A model generated the notes under the pieces. It had not been told where the DNA came from and did not search any database. It saw only the letters and a program-made list of their open reading frames with translations. From the NCBI GenBank assembly GCA_903872185.1, contig CAIQJL010000127.1, positions 1-37,129 on the forward strand: a stretch of 37,129 nucleotides of DNA, in the 5' to 3' direction. Made by a program: the position numbers and the translations under genes. Positions within the stretch are counted from its first letter, which is position 1, and the number at the start of each line of letters is the position of its first letter. Of the stretch, positions 1 to 8,309 are shown one piece after another. This DNA comes from an uncultured Bacteroidota bacterium (GTDB lineage Bacteria; Bacteroidota; Bacteroidia; Bacteroidales; GWA2-32-17).

Positions 1-17
1 TTAAAATATTTTCTTAA

Positions 18-611
18 ATGAGAATTATCTTATTTTTTATATTGTTGGGGCTTTCGTTTAATTGCTTTTCTCAAAATGCGGATATTGAATTATTGCGTAA
101 GATTAATTTAAACAGAAATAAAAATCTTGATGGTGGTTTTCAGTTTATTTCTAATACTACAGGAATAGTTAGTTTTGGGGTTCCCGCAGTTGTACTAGGA
201 ACTGGTTTGATTTTGAATGATAGTTCAATTAAACACAAAGGATTATTACTTGTATCTTCATTGGCTTTAACTTCTGGAATTACTGTAATAATGAAGTATG
301 CAGTAAATCGTGATCGTCCATTTAAAACTTATCCTGAAATTGAAAAAATGTCTTCTGCTGGTAGTCATTCATTCCCATCAGGGCATACGTCTGAGGCATT
401 TTCAACAGCAACTTCATTAAGTTTGGCATTTCCTAAGTGGTATGTTATAACTCCATCTTATTTGTGGGCATCATCTGTTGGGTATTCCAGAATGCATCTT
501 GGAGTACATTACCCAAGTGATGTTGCAGTTGGTGCATTGATTGGTGCAGGATCGGCATTTCTTTGTTATAAAGCTCAAAAGTGGTTAAATAAAAATAGAC
601 ATAATAAATAA
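18..611 (+). CDS. Exported PAP2-family phosphatase
   Basis: A 197-residue type 2 phosphatidic acid phosphatase (PAP2) protein that probably removes phosphate from a lipid phosphate or pyrophosphate at the membrane or in the periplasm. All three PAP2 motifs are present: K93-x6-R100-P101, F119-P-S-G-H123, and S157-R158 with H164 and D168. The N-terminus is a hydrophobic signal-like stretch ending FNCFSQ, and further hydrophobic segments lie around residues 48-65, 78-92 and 170-183. The substrate cannot be told from sequence; undecaprenyl pyrophosphate or phosphatidylglycerophosphate are usual for the family. A second, clearly different PAP2 gene lies beyond the transposase downstream. The ATG lies 17 bases from the window edge, so the upstream context is unseen. 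Confidence 0.85.
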   Translation: MRIILFFILLGLSFNCFSQNADIELLRKINLNRNKNLDGGFQFISNTTGIVSFGVPAVVLGTGLILNDSSIKHKGLLLVSSLALTSGITVIMKYAVNRDRPFKTYPEIEKMSSAGSHSFPSGHTSEAFSTATSLSLAFPKWYVITPSYLWASSVGYSRMHLGVHYPSDVAVGALIGAGSAFLCYKAQKWLNKNRHNK

Positions 612-619
612 TTTTTTTC

Positions 620-683
620 ATGCTACGTAGTAGCATAATGTTTATAAAAAATCAAAATAATACTTTTTAGCTACAGAGTAGCT
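620..683. repeat. Pair of short palindromes upstream of the RAYT gene
   Basis: Two compact hairpins lie between the PAP2 stop and the RAYT start. The first (620-636) has 7-bp arms atgctac/gtagcat around the loop gta. The second (669-683) has 6-bp arms agctac/gtagct around the loop aga. They share the GCTAC/GTAGC core and are 32 bases apart. Stem size, three-base loop, pairing and position beside a Y1 transposase match REP doublets (BIME-like units). A transcription terminator role is unlikely because neither has a good U-tract. Confidence 0.6.
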
Positions 684-714
684 GAATGTAAATTGATAAA
701 TACTTAAGAATACT

Positions 715-1176
715 ATGGCAAACACTTATTCTCAAATGTATGTTCATATTGTTTTTGCAGTAAGAAACAGAGAAAATTTAATTCCCAAAAAACACAAAGA
801 GGAATTACAAAAGTATATTACAGGTATAGTCACAAACCGTGGACAAAAGCTTTTAGCCATTAATTGTATGCCCGATCATACACATATTTTTATAGGGTTT
901 AAACCAAATATATGTATTTCAGATTTGGTAAGAGATATAAAGACTTCAACCTCAATATTTATTAAGGAAAAACAATTTACTCAATTTAAATTTTATTGGC
1001 AGGAAGGATTTGGATCATTTACGCATTTTCATTTACAATTAACAACTGTAATTAATTATATTTTAAATCAAGAGGAGCATCATAAACAAAATACTTTTAA
1101 GGATGAATATTTAGAATTACTTGCTAAATTTGATGTGGATTTCGATTCGCAATATTTATTTGAATGGTATGAATAA
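715..1176 (+). CDS. REP-associated tyrosine transposase (RAYT, Y1/HUH family)
   Basis: A 153-residue single-domain Y1 transposase of the IS200-like REP-associated type (TnpA_REP). It would nick and rejoin single-stranded DNA at short hairpins through a 5'-phosphotyrosine link. The HUH metal site is D54-H55-T56-H57 in the context CMPDHTHIF, and the probable nucleophile is Y115 in TTVINYILNQ. It is followed by the family-typical NQEEHHKQNTF (118-128). The usual residues between WQEG and the helix are replaced by FTHFHLQL, a small divergence. Length is full for the family and there is no frameshift. Two palindromes lie on each side, the first downstream one starting 7 bases after the stop. No accessory tnpB and no IS ends are seen, so it is probably a domesticated RAYT rather than a mobile IS. 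Confidence 0.88.
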   Translation: MANTYSQMYVHIVFAVRNRENLIPKKHKEELQKYITGIVTNRGQKLLAINCMPDHTHIFIGFKPNICISDLVRDIKTSTSIFIKEKQFTQFKFYWQEGFGSFTHFHLQLTTVINYILNQEEHHKQNTFKDEYLELLAKFDVDFDSQYLFEWYE

Positions 1177-1183
1177 TGATATT

Positions 1184-1241
1184 AAGCTCCTATGGAGCTT
1201 ATCTTTGAAAATGAAATTTAGCTTAGTGTCCCGCTGGGACA
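1184..1241. repeat. Pair of short palindromes downstream of the RAYT gene
   Basis: The first hairpin (1184-1200) has 7-bp arms aagctcc/ggagctt with the loop tat and begins 7 bases after the RAYT stop. The second (1227-1241) has 6-bp arms tgtccc/gggaca with the loop gct. They are 26 bases apart. Architecture (6-7 bp stem, 3-base loop, paired) matches the upstream pair, but the stem sequences differ, so RAYT recognition of all four is an inference. The rest of 1242-1425 is AT-rich with no ORF or clear promoter box. Confidence 0.58.
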
Positions 1242-1425
1242 AACATAATTTGAACAAATATAATTTATCAATAAATATTTTATCCCGATTAGTCAAGAAT
1301 AATCTGAAATAAAAGAAACTAAAATTTTATAATAACTAATAATAATAATAAATTAACAATTAACAAAAAAATATAAATAATGTGTTTTACATTAATTGTT
1401 AAAATTAAACATTAATCATTGCAAC

Positions 1426-2019
1426 ATGATAGAATATTTAAATCAACTAGATATCCAATTGTTTTTGTTCTTAAATGGATTACATAATTCCTTTTTTGAT
1501 CCAATAATGTATTGGTTAAGCGATAAAGATATTTGGATTCCTTTTTATTTCTTTATTGCTTTTTTAATAATCAGGCATTATAAAAAAGATTCTATTTTAA
1601 TTTTACTTTTTGCAATTGTTGCTCTTGCTCTTTGTGACCAGGCAGCATCTCATTTAATAAAAGTAATTGTAGAGAGGTTAAGGCCATCGCATGAGCCAAT
1701 GCTAGAAGGATTAGTTCATATGTCATCTGCTGGTCCAGGCGGGATGTATGGTTTTGTATCTTCACATACAGCGAATGCCATAGGTATGGCAGTTTTCTTT
1801 GGATTAGCTCTTGATAAATCATTCAAAATAATGAAATATATCATATTTATTTGGGCAATTTTAGTATCTTACAGTCGCATTTATAATGGCGTACATTATC
1901 CAGGTGATGTAATTTGTGGAGCTCTTCTTGGAACTGCTATCTCATTTGGAATGTATAAGTTATATTTGTTTACAAATAAAAAACTTTTATTGAAAAAACA
2001 TAATAATATTAAAAACTAA
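1426..2019 (+). CDS. Integral membrane PAP2 phosphatase (undecaprenyl-diphosphatase-like)
   Basis: A polytopic PAP2 protein of about 197 residues, resembling Bacteroidetes proteins annotated as undecaprenyl-diphosphatase or phosphatase PAP2, which would recycle the lipid carrier for cell-wall synthesis. From the chosen start the motifs are K79-x6-R86-P87, S112-S113-H114, and S150-R151 with H157 and D161. Five or six hydrophobic helices surround them. The frame is open from a TTG at 1396, but the ATG at 1426 gives MIEYLNQLD, a typical N-terminus for this group, so I start there. The stop is four bases before eno, suggesting cotranscription. Not related to BacA/UppP despite the similar reaction. 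Confidence 0.85.
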   Translation: MIEYLNQLDIQLFLFLNGLHNSFFDPIMYWLSDKDIWIPFYFFIAFLIIRHYKKDSILILLFAIVALALCDQAASHLIKVIVERLRPSHEPMLEGLVHMSSAGPGGMYGFVSSHTANAIGMAVFFGLALDKSFKIMKYIIFIWAILVSYSRIYNGVHYPGDVICGALLGTAISFGMYKLYLFTNKKLLLKKHNNIKN

Positions 2020-2023
2020 AATT

Positions 2024-3301
2024 ATGGAAATACTACATGTTGATGCAACAGAAATTCTCGATTCAAGAGGAAATCCTACGGTTGAAGCTACAGTTATATT
2101 AGCTGATGGTACAATGGAACGTGCTATGGTTCCGAGTGGCGCATCTACAGGCGAGCGTGAAGCTTGTGAGTTACGTGATGGTGACAAAAAACGTTATCAA
2201 GGTAAAGGAGTTTTAAGAGCAGTAAATAATGTGAAAACTAAAATTGCTCCTGAGCTAACAGGAAAGTTTTTTTCTCAGCGTGACTTAGATTATTTTATGA
2301 TGTCGATTGATGGCTCTCCAAATAAATCAAATTTAGGAGCTAATGCAATTCTTGCAGTCTCTATGGCTTTTGCACGTGCTTGTGCAACAAGTAAGGGAAT
2401 GCCATTATTTCAATATTTAGGTGGAAGTAATGCATACTTGTTACCTGTTCCTTGTATGAATGTTATTAATGGTGGAAGACATGCTGATAACAATGTGGAT
2501 TTTCAGGAATTTATGATTGCTCCTCATGGTGCACGTACTTTCAACGAATCTATTCGCATGGGTATTGAAGTATTTCATAGTTTAAAAGGAGTACTTAATG
2601 CAAAAGGATATAGCACTGGTGTTGGCGACGAAGGTGGATTTGCACCAAATTTAAAATCAAATGAAGAAGCAATTGAAGTAATTCTTGAAGCTATAACAAA
2701 GGCTGGTTTTAAACCTGGTAAAGATGTTAGTATTTGCTTAGATCCTGCTGCAAGTGAAATGTGGGAAAAAGGAAAATACCGTTTCTATAAAAGTTCTAAA
2801 AAATTAGTTACCAGTGATGACATGGTTAAAATGTGGGAGAGTTGGGTAAAACAATTTCCGATAGTGTCACTTGAAGATGGTTTAGCAGAAAATGATTGGA
2901 AAGGATGGAAAAATCTTACCGACTCTGTTGGTAAAAAAATTGAAATAGTTGGTGATGATTTGTTTTGTACAAATAAAGCTATACTTGCTGAAGGAATTGC
3001 AAAAGGTGTTGCTAATTCAGTTCTTATTAAATTAAATCAAATTGGTACTGTTTCAGAAACTTTAGAAACAATAGAATTAGCATATAAGAATGGTTATAAA
3101 GCTTTTATTTCTCATCGTTCTGGCGAAACTTCTGATTCATTTATAGCTGATTTAGCTGTAGCAGTGAATGCTGGGCATATAAAAACTGGTAGCGGTTGCA
3201 GAAGTGAGCGTATCGAAAAATTCAATCAATTAATTAGAATTGAGAATGAATTAGGAACAAGTGCTCGTTTTGCTGGAATTAGCGCATTTCAAAATCAGTA
3301 A
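2024..3301 (+). CDS. eno: Enolase (phosphopyruvate hydratase)
   Basis: Enolase of 425 residues, interconverting 2-phosphoglycerate and phosphoenolpyruvate in glycolysis and gluconeogenesis. Visible active-site features are the mobile loop SGASTGERE (38-46), H154, the general acid E203 in GDEGGFAPN, the magnesium ligands D240, E284 and D311, the catalytic lysine K336 in LIKLNQIGT, and the SHRSGETSD segment (363-371). Length and order are normal. It follows the PAP2 gene by four bases and precedes the FISUMP lipoprotein by 13, so the three could share one transcript ending at the terminator near 4130. Confidence 0.98.
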   Translation: MEILHVDATEILDSRGNPTVEATVILADGTMERAMVPSGASTGEREACELRDGDKKRYQGKGVLRAVNNVKTKIAPELTGKFFSQRDLDYFMMSIDGSPNKSNLGANAILAVSMAFARACATSKGMPLFQYLGGSNAYLLPVPCMNVINGGRHADNNVDFQEFMIAPHGARTFNESIRMGIEVFHSLKGVLNAKGYSTGVGDEGGFAPNLKSNEEAIEVILEAITKAGFKPGKDVSICLDPAASEMWEKGKYRFYKSSKKLVTSDDMVKMWESWVKQFPIVSLEDGLAENDWKGWKNLTDSVGKKIEIVGDDLFCTNKAILAEGIAKGVANSVLIKLNQIGTVSETLETIELAYKNGYKAFISHRSGETSDSFIADLAVAVNAGHIKTGSGCRSERIEKFNQLIRIENELGTSARFAGISAFQNQ

Positions 3302-3314
3302 TTTATTGCTAAAA

Positions 3315-4079
3315 ATGAATGTTTATAATAAGCTTAATGTCGGTTTAACAAGAATATTTGTTTTTTTATTTTTATTTTCTTTTAGTTGTAAGAAACATGA
3401 AGAACAGAAAAATTATATTGAAACAGAACCTTTAATTAATACTATTAGGGATATTGATGGAAATGTCTACCATACCGTTAAAATAGGAAATCAAGTTTGG
3501 ATGGTTGAGAATTTAAGAACAACATCCTTCCGAAATGGCGAACCAATAACTTTGGTTTTAAATAATAATCAATGGGCAAATATATATGCGGGTGCATATT
3601 GTTATTATGGAAACGACACCTCAAATATTAGATTATATGGTAATTTATATAATTGGACTGCCATAAATGATAGTAGGAAATTGGCTCCGGTTGGCTGGCA
3701 TGTTGCTTCTGCTTACGATTGGAATAAATTGGCAAAGTTTCTTGATTCAGAAGTTTCTGATACAATAAGTATCGGTGGTTATAATAGTTTAATTGCAGGT
3801 GGTAAGCTTAAAGTAGTAGGTACTAATAATTGGAATATTCCAAATACTGGTGCAACAAATGAAATCGGTTTTACGGCACTTCCGGGAGGATATCGCACGG
3901 CTGATGGATTATATACAGGGATAAAAGTATCTGGGTGTTGGTGGACAAGTAGTGAGTTTCCTTTTATTAATGGGTCTTCTGATGCTATAAATCAGGTGCT
4001 GTTTTATAATAATACTTACATAGGTACGTATAATTCTAGTTATTATACTGGTTATGCTGTTCGTTGTGTTAAAGATTAA
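3315..4079 (+). CDS. FISUMP-domain (Fibrobacter succinogenes major paralogous) lipoprotein
   Basis: A 254-residue predicted lipoprotein. The N-terminus is a short positive region, a hydrophobic run and a lipobox ending FSFSC, with Cys25 the likely lipidated residue. The mature part matches the Fib_succ_major domain: DGNVYHTVKIGNQVWMVENL early, APVGWHV in the middle, then GFTALPGGYR, CWWTSSE and the C-terminal YAVRCVKD. The domain is frequent in surface proteins of Fibrobacter and Bacteroidetes; its role is unknown. The open frame reaches back into eno (3261), but the ATG at 3315 gives a proper lipoprotein signal and avoids a 41-base overlap. A strong terminator follows. Confidence 0.85.
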   Translation: MNVYNKLNVGLTRIFVFLFLFSFSCKKHEEQKNYIETEPLINTIRDIDGNVYHTVKIGNQVWMVENLRTTSFRNGEPITLVLNNNQWANIYAGAYCYYGNDTSNIRLYGNLYNWTAINDSRKLAPVGWHVASAYDWNKLAKFLDSEVSDTISIGGYNSLIAGGKLKVVGTNNWNIPNTGATNEIGFTALPGGYRTADGLYTGIKVSGCWWTSSEFPFINGSSDAINQVLFYNNTYIGTYNSSYYTGYAVRCVKD

Positions 4080-4095
4080 ATTTTATTTTAGATTA

Positions 4096-4130
4096 AAAAA
4101 CCTGTCATCAATATTTGATGGCAGGTTTTT
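4096..4130 (+). terminator. Rho-independent terminator after the eno/FISUMP genes
   Basis: A 15-bp stem (4096-4110 with 4116-4130; one G-U pair) has a five-base loop. The stem begins with five A and ends with five T, giving a U-tract on the plus-strand transcript. It lies 17 bases after the FISUMP stop and 22 before the next ATG. The A/T symmetry could also stop transcription from the other strand. Confidence 0.9.
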
Positions 4131-4151
4131 ATATTTTAATATAATAGAATA

Positions 4152-5525
4152 ATGTATGTTATTGTCGACATAGAAACCACTGGTGGAAGTTTTAAACACG
4201 AACGTATTACTGAGATTGCCATTTATTCTTATGATGGCGAGAAAATTACCGATCAATTTGTGACTTTAATTAATCCAGAGAAATCAATTCCGTATTTTAT
4301 AACAAATCTTACAGGCATTTCTAATGAAATGGTTGCTGATGCTCCTCGTTTTTACGAAGTAGCCAAACAAATTGTAGAGATAATGCGGGGTAAAATTTTT
4401 GTTGCCCATAATGCTACATTTGATTATAATTTTATTAAAAATGAATTTAAGGCATTGGGTTTTGATTTTAAGCTCGAAACATTGTGCACAGTAAAGTTAA
4501 GTCGTAAGCTTTTTCCAGGTCTTAAATCCTATAGCTTAGGCGAACTTTGTAAAAGTTTAAATATTGGAATAGAAAACCGACATCGTGCAGCTGGTGACGC
4601 TATTGCTACTGTGAAATTATTTAATCTGCTTTTAAAACAGAATTCAGAAACCGGAAATAAAATTCCAGTTAAAAAAGAAAAATATAGGATTCCCGAGGGT
4701 TTACATCCAAATATTACAATTAAAACTATTGAAGAAATTCCTGAGGCAATAGGTGTGTACTATTTGTTAAATGATAAGAATGAAACTATATATATAGGTA
4801 AGAGCAAAAGCTTGCGGGATAGAGTTTTGACTCATTTGAGAAATATGTCAAGCCGTAAAACGATAGAAATGGCTGCTAATGTTGCATTAGTTGGTCATGA
4901 AGTTTGTGGAACTGAATTAATAGCTTTATTATTAGAATCAGAAGAAATAAAGAAAAATAAACCTTTATATAACAGATTGCAAAGGCGAACAGGTTTTGCC
5001 TGGGGGCTTTTTTCATATGAGGATCGCGGAGGATATGTTCATCTGGCTATTGAAAAGAATACTTCAGGGCTAGCTCCAATTACAACCTTTCATTCATACG
5101 ATGAAGCTTTGGAATTTTTAGAAACAATGATTGATAAATATTCTCTTTGCCAGAAGTTTTGTGGTTTGTATAACTCAACAGGACCTTGTTTTTATTGTCA
5201 GGTTGGTAAATGCAAAGGTGCATGTACAGGCAATGAATTGTCAGAAAAATATAACTCAAGAGTTAATAAATTGTTGAAATTCTGTACTCTTGGCGATAAT
5301 AGTTTTCTTATTATAGGAGAGGGAAGAAGTGACGAAGAATTTTCTGTTGTTAAAGTAATTAATGGCGCATATTGCGGATTCGCTTATTTCGATAATTCTA
5401 CGCAAATTAACAATATTCAGGAAATAGCAGAGAATATTCCTAGTCGAATGGATAATAGAGATGTTAGAATGATAATAAAAAATTATTTACTTAAAAATTC
5501 GAAAACTAAGATTGTGAAATTGTAG
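4152..5525 (+). CDS. DnaQ-like exonuclease fused to GIY-YIG (UvrC/Cho-like) nuclease
   Basis: A 457-residue two-nuclease fusion. Residues 1-165 are a DEDDh 3'-5' exonuclease like the DNA polymerase III epsilon subunit: D6-I-E8 in VDIETTGG, H86-N-A-T-F-D91, and H144-x4-D149 in HRAAGDA. Residues about 196-285 are a GIY-YIG endonuclease of the UvrC N-terminal type: GVYYLL, then IYIGKSKSLRDR, and E261/E263 in LLLESEE. The rest carries six cysteines (333, 337, 346, 349, 354, 358), recalling the cysteine-rich segment of UvrC/Cho proteins. No UvrC C-terminal endonuclease or HhH region is present. Likely a DNA repair or proofreading accessory; this fusion is known in Bacteroidetes and elsewhere, with a poorly defined role. 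It has its own unit behind the terminator. Confidence 0.9.
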   Translation: MYVIVDIETTGGSFKHERITEIAIYSYDGEKITDQFVTLINPEKSIPYFITNLTGISNEMVADAPRFYEVAKQIVEIMRGKIFVAHNATFDYNFIKNEFKALGFDFKLETLCTVKLSRKLFPGLKSYSLGELCKSLNIGIENRHRAAGDAIATVKLFNLLLKQNSETGNKIPVKKEKYRIPEGLHPNITIKTIEEIPEAIGVYYLLNDKNETIYIGKSKSLRDRVLTHLRNMSSRKTIEMAANVALVGHEVCGTELIALLLESEEIKKNKPLYNRLQRRTGFAWGLFSYEDRGGYVHLAIEKNTSGLAPITTFHSYDEALEFLETMIDKYSLCQKFCGLYNSTGPCFYCQVGKCKGACTGNELSEKYNSRVNKLLKFCTLGDNSFLIIGEGRSDEEFSVVKVINGAYCGFAYFDNSTQINNIQEIAENIPSRMDNRDVRMIIKNYLLKNSKTKIVKL

Positions 5526-5572
5526 AAAATCTATCTGCAAATTAATGTAAATATTGTTAAGTTTAAAATAAT

Positions 5573-6802
5573 TTATTCTTTCTTTTTAATAAACTGTAAA
5601 AAAGATTTTCTAGTTAACTGGTGGAATACAATAGCATATATTATTATCCATAGCGGTTCAATTGACACATTATATCTATCGCCTTGATAAAAAGCAATGC
5701 CCATCATTAATACCAGATACCAAAAGATTAGATAAAAAATAAAGTAAGGTTTTAATAACAAAGTATTTTTCTTTTTTAAATAGTAAAACAAAAATAAACA
5801 TGGTAAAATAAAAATAATGTGAAGTTGATAAAACAACTTGTTCATTTTATTCATTGTTGCATAAAAAAATGGGTGTTTATAACCAGGTGGATAAGATAGA
5901 AAAGTCGGTACACCTCTTATGTTTTCACGAATAATATTATCTTTAAAATTTGTAATGAATATTTTAAAATGATTTAGCATATAAGAAAGCATAAATCCAG
6001 TTGATTTACCTTTAACAATTGGTTTTGCTTCGTCAATAGTAATGTTTTCAGCAATTGCATATCCTTGTGCAAAGAAATATTGATTTAATGTTGCTGTTCC
6101 TTTTGTTGATAAAGAAAATCTGTCGTGTTTTATTACCATTATTGAAAACTGAATAATAACGGGTATAAGAACTATGAAAAGTAAATATTTTTTATTGTCT
6201 TTTAGGAAACTTTTTAAATAAACAAATTGAAAAACAATAACAATTAGCAATATAAGTATAGGAAAGAAAATTGGTTTTATTACAGAAAGAATGGAAAAGA
6301 AAAGAACAATAGTGTAGAAACTCTTTATTTTTTTAAAATCGAATGAAGTGTCTGTTAAATAGTATATTAACCAGCTTATTACAAATGTAGCAGTAACGTC
6401 TGAAAGGGCATGTAGAGTTAATGCTATATAAGATAAATTTACAGCTAAAAGCAAAGCGCCAATATATGCCAGATAAATATTTGTAACTCTTTTTAAAGAA
6501 AAGAATAAAAAATTTATTGAACCTATCCATAGAATAAACTGAAAAAACCACATTGCTTTTACACCACCAATTATAAGGAACAGCTTTAGTAAAAATGGAA
6601 ATAAGTATGGATTCAGCATTGTTTGAATGGTTTCTTTCTGTTCAAATATCCAGTTACCCACTGCTAGATAACACAGTGAGTCGGACGAAGAAAACATTAT
6701 AACAGCGTTTACTCCAGTTTTAAGGTTTATAAATACAGTAAAATAAACTAATAAAAGAAAAACATTCAGAATTAGGAGTTGTATAGATTGTTTTTTATTC
6801 AT
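5573..6802 (-). CDS. Polytopic membrane protein, probable GT-C-type glycosyltransferase
   Basis: A 409-residue protein with about ten hydrophobic helices. The first loop after helix 1 holds an acidic residue (D41 in SSSDSLCYL), where GT-C lipid-linked sugar transferases (families 39/83/87 and relatives) keep a catalytic Asp, and LHALSDVTATF (130-140) resembles the helix start common in that superfamily. This suggests transfer of a sugar from a polyprenyl-phosphate donor on the outer face of the inner membrane, but the acceptor is unknown and the assignment is by general resemblance only. It is alone on the minus strand, converging on the DnaQ-GIY gene with a 47-base gap that holds no obvious hairpin. 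Confidence 0.6.
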   Translation of the reverse strand: MNKKQSIQLLILNVFLLLVYFTVFINLKTGVNAVIMFSSSDSLCYLAVGNWIFEQKETIQTMLNPYLFPFLLKLFLIIGGVKAMWFFQFILWIGSINFLFFSLKRVTNIYLAYIGALLLAVNLSYIALTLHALSDVTATFVISWLIYYLTDTSFDFKKIKSFYTIVLFFSILSVIKPIFFPILILLIVIVFQFVYLKSFLKDNKKYLLFIVLIPVIIQFSIMVIKHDRFSLSTKGTATLNQYFFAQGYAIAENITIDEAKPIVKGKSTGFMLSYMLNHFKIFITNFKDNIIRENIRGVPTFLSYPPGYKHPFFYATMNKMNKLFYQLHIIFILPCLFLFYYLKKKNTLLLKPYFIFYLIFWYLVLMMGIAFYQGDRYNVSIEPLWIIIYAIVFHQLTRKSFLQFIKKKE

Positions 6803-6975
6803 GTTCCGAATGACAAAAAGATATAGAGGTAAAATTCAACTCCTAAAGTGAATTCATGTAATGTATAATTTTTACATTGTTGTTACAACTTATATGTAAA
6901 CTCTTATATGCACTTATTTGTTATAGTAAACTGCGATAAAGTTTAATAAAACAATAAATACTTTTTTAAATACAA

Positions 6976-7167
6976 TTAATTGCAAGTGTAACCTGCTGAT
7001 TCGTATAAGTTAATCTCGTTGTCGTATTCCGTGCTAGTGTTAAAATCACTTCGGCAAACTTCATATTGAACATTAGTGTTATCTGTGCATACAGAACAAG
7101 ATTTTTTGCAAGAAGTAAATATGCTTGAAAAAGCAATTACCATAATAAATAATATTATTTTTTTCAT
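6976..7167 (-). CDS. Small cysteine-containing lipoprotein
   Basis: A 63-residue predicted lipoprotein. MKK, a hydrophobic run and the lipobox FTSC give Cys20 as the lipidated residue, leaving a 44-residue mature part with four more cysteines (24, 27, 38, 62). The Cys-x2-Cys near the start and even number of cysteines suggest two disulfides or a metal site. I do not recognise a family. It stands alone with about 170 bases on either side. The good signal and sensible composition argue that it is real. Confidence 0.65.
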   Translation of the reverse strand: MKKIILFIMVIAFSSIFTSCKKSCSVCTDNTNVQYEVCRSDFNTSTEYDNEINLYESAGYTCN

Positions 7168-7334
7168 TTTATTCTGTTTTATTGAAAATAAGAATGTAAA
7201 TATATAAAGATTATTAGATAAAGTTAATAAAAATTATTTTTATCGGAAATGATTGTGAATAATTATAAAATATTCCAAATTAGTCTGTTAATCATTGATA
7301 ATTGCTGAAATAATACTATCAGTTACTAACGAAA

Positions 7335-8276
7335 TCAATGCGTATCCAAACCATGCATCATATATATAAGATGCTCAAATGTTTTTAAAATTTCTGCCGT
7401 ATACTCATTTACGGCTTTTACACTTCCAGGAAGTGTGTATATAATACTGTTACCAATAGTTCCTGAAACACCACGACTGAGCAATGCATTTGGTTTTTCT
7501 GCGCCATATTTCATGCGAATTTGTTCCATAATACCAGGAATTTCTTTTTCCAACATTGGCTGAACTGTTTCAACAGTGATATCGCGGGGACCAATACCAG
7601 TTCCACCGGTAGTAATTATACCATCATATTTTTCGTGAACAGCTTTTTGTATATGCTGATTTAATTCTTCTTTGTTATCAGGAATAATGTGATTTGATAT
7701 TTTTACTTTTCTCTTTTTTTCAGAAAAATGTATTTTTAATAATTCAGTAATTCTAGGTCCGCTCAAATCCTCATACTCACCTGCACTTGCACGATCACTT
7801 AAAGTAATAACATAAAATTTAAAAACTTTTGGATGAAAAATCATATTATCACCTTGTTTTAAAGAACCGCATCTTTTTACTCTTAAAAAAATACCTTCTT
7901 TAGGCATAACGCAATTACCAGTTTCGTTATATATTGAACAATTACTGCCGTGACATTTTTTTCCGATTTGTGTAACTTCAAGCTCAACATTACAACCAAT
8001 AAATCTATCAAGAGGTAAACAATCTTTTATTTCTAATCCTTCGCAAGTAATGTTTTCTGCAAATTCTCCAGGTTCTAATTTTCTTCCCATTACTTTTTCA
8101 AAGCGTTCAATACTTTCAGTAGCTAGCATACTCACTTGCCTATGCCAGTCACCCGCATGAGCATCTCCATCTACTCCTTTGTTTGTAAATATAATTTCTT
8201 TTACAGGTTTTTTTATTGTCCCTTTAACTTCTGAAATATTTACTGATAATATTTTAATTTCTGCAATTTGTTCCAT
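7335..8276 (-). CDS. MOSC domain fused to MogA/MoaB-type molybdopterin adenylyltransferase
   Basis: A 313-residue fusion. Residues about 5-145 form a MOSC domain (molybdenum cofactor sulfurase C-terminal type), with G-V-D-G-D-A-H-A-G and K-x-C-H-G-S-x-C. The C-terminal half is a MogA/MoaB domain, with the TLSDRAS motif, TTGGTGIGPRD and NALLSRGVSG. MogA adenylylates molybdopterin before molybdenum insertion; MOSC domains handle activated sulfur or transfer of the cofactor. Having both suggests late-stage Moco assembly and maturation in one polypeptide. The frame extends to a TTG at 8291, but the ATG at 8276 gives MEQIAEIKILSVN, a natural MOSC start. Third gene of the plsY-moaC unit, 33 bases after moaC. 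Confidence 0.9.
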   Translation of the reverse strand: MEQIAEIKILSVNISEVKGTIKKPVKEIIFTNKGVDGDAHAGDWHRQVSMLATESIERFEKVMGRKLEPGEFAENITCEGLEIKDCLPLDRFIGCNVELEVTQIGKKCHGSNCSIYNETGNCVMPKEGIFLRVKRCGSLKQGDNMIFHPKVFKFYVITLSDRASAGEYEDLSGPRITELLKIHFSEKKRKVKISNHIIPDNKEELNQHIQKAVHEKYDGIITTGGTGIGPRDITVETVQPMLEKEIPGIMEQIRMKYGAEKPNALLSRGVSGTIGNSIIYTLPGSVKAVNEYTAEILKTFEHLIYMMHGLDTH

Positions 8277-8309
8277 AAATATTTTTTTCAAATTTAATAA
8301 GAAAAATAA

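Noticed and set aside
715-1176. Complete IS200/IS605 element
   Set aside because: There is no tnpB, no clear left and right ends with target context, and the protein has the RAYT-specific C-terminal pattern.
1121-1312. A 63-codon plus-strand frame overlapping the RAYT 3' end and the downstream palindromes
   Set aside because: It begins inside the RAYT gene in another frame and reads through hairpins; no protein-like pattern.
3261-3314. Upstream start for the FISUMP lipoprotein overlapping eno
   Set aside because: It would put 18 residues before the lipoprotein signal; the ATG at 3315 gives a normal signal peptide.
6854-6895. Weak inverted repeats (such as aatgta/tacatt and gttg/caac) between the GT-C gene and the small lipoprotein
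   Set aside because: Stems are only 4-6 AT-rich base pairs with no run of T; expected by chance in this sequence.
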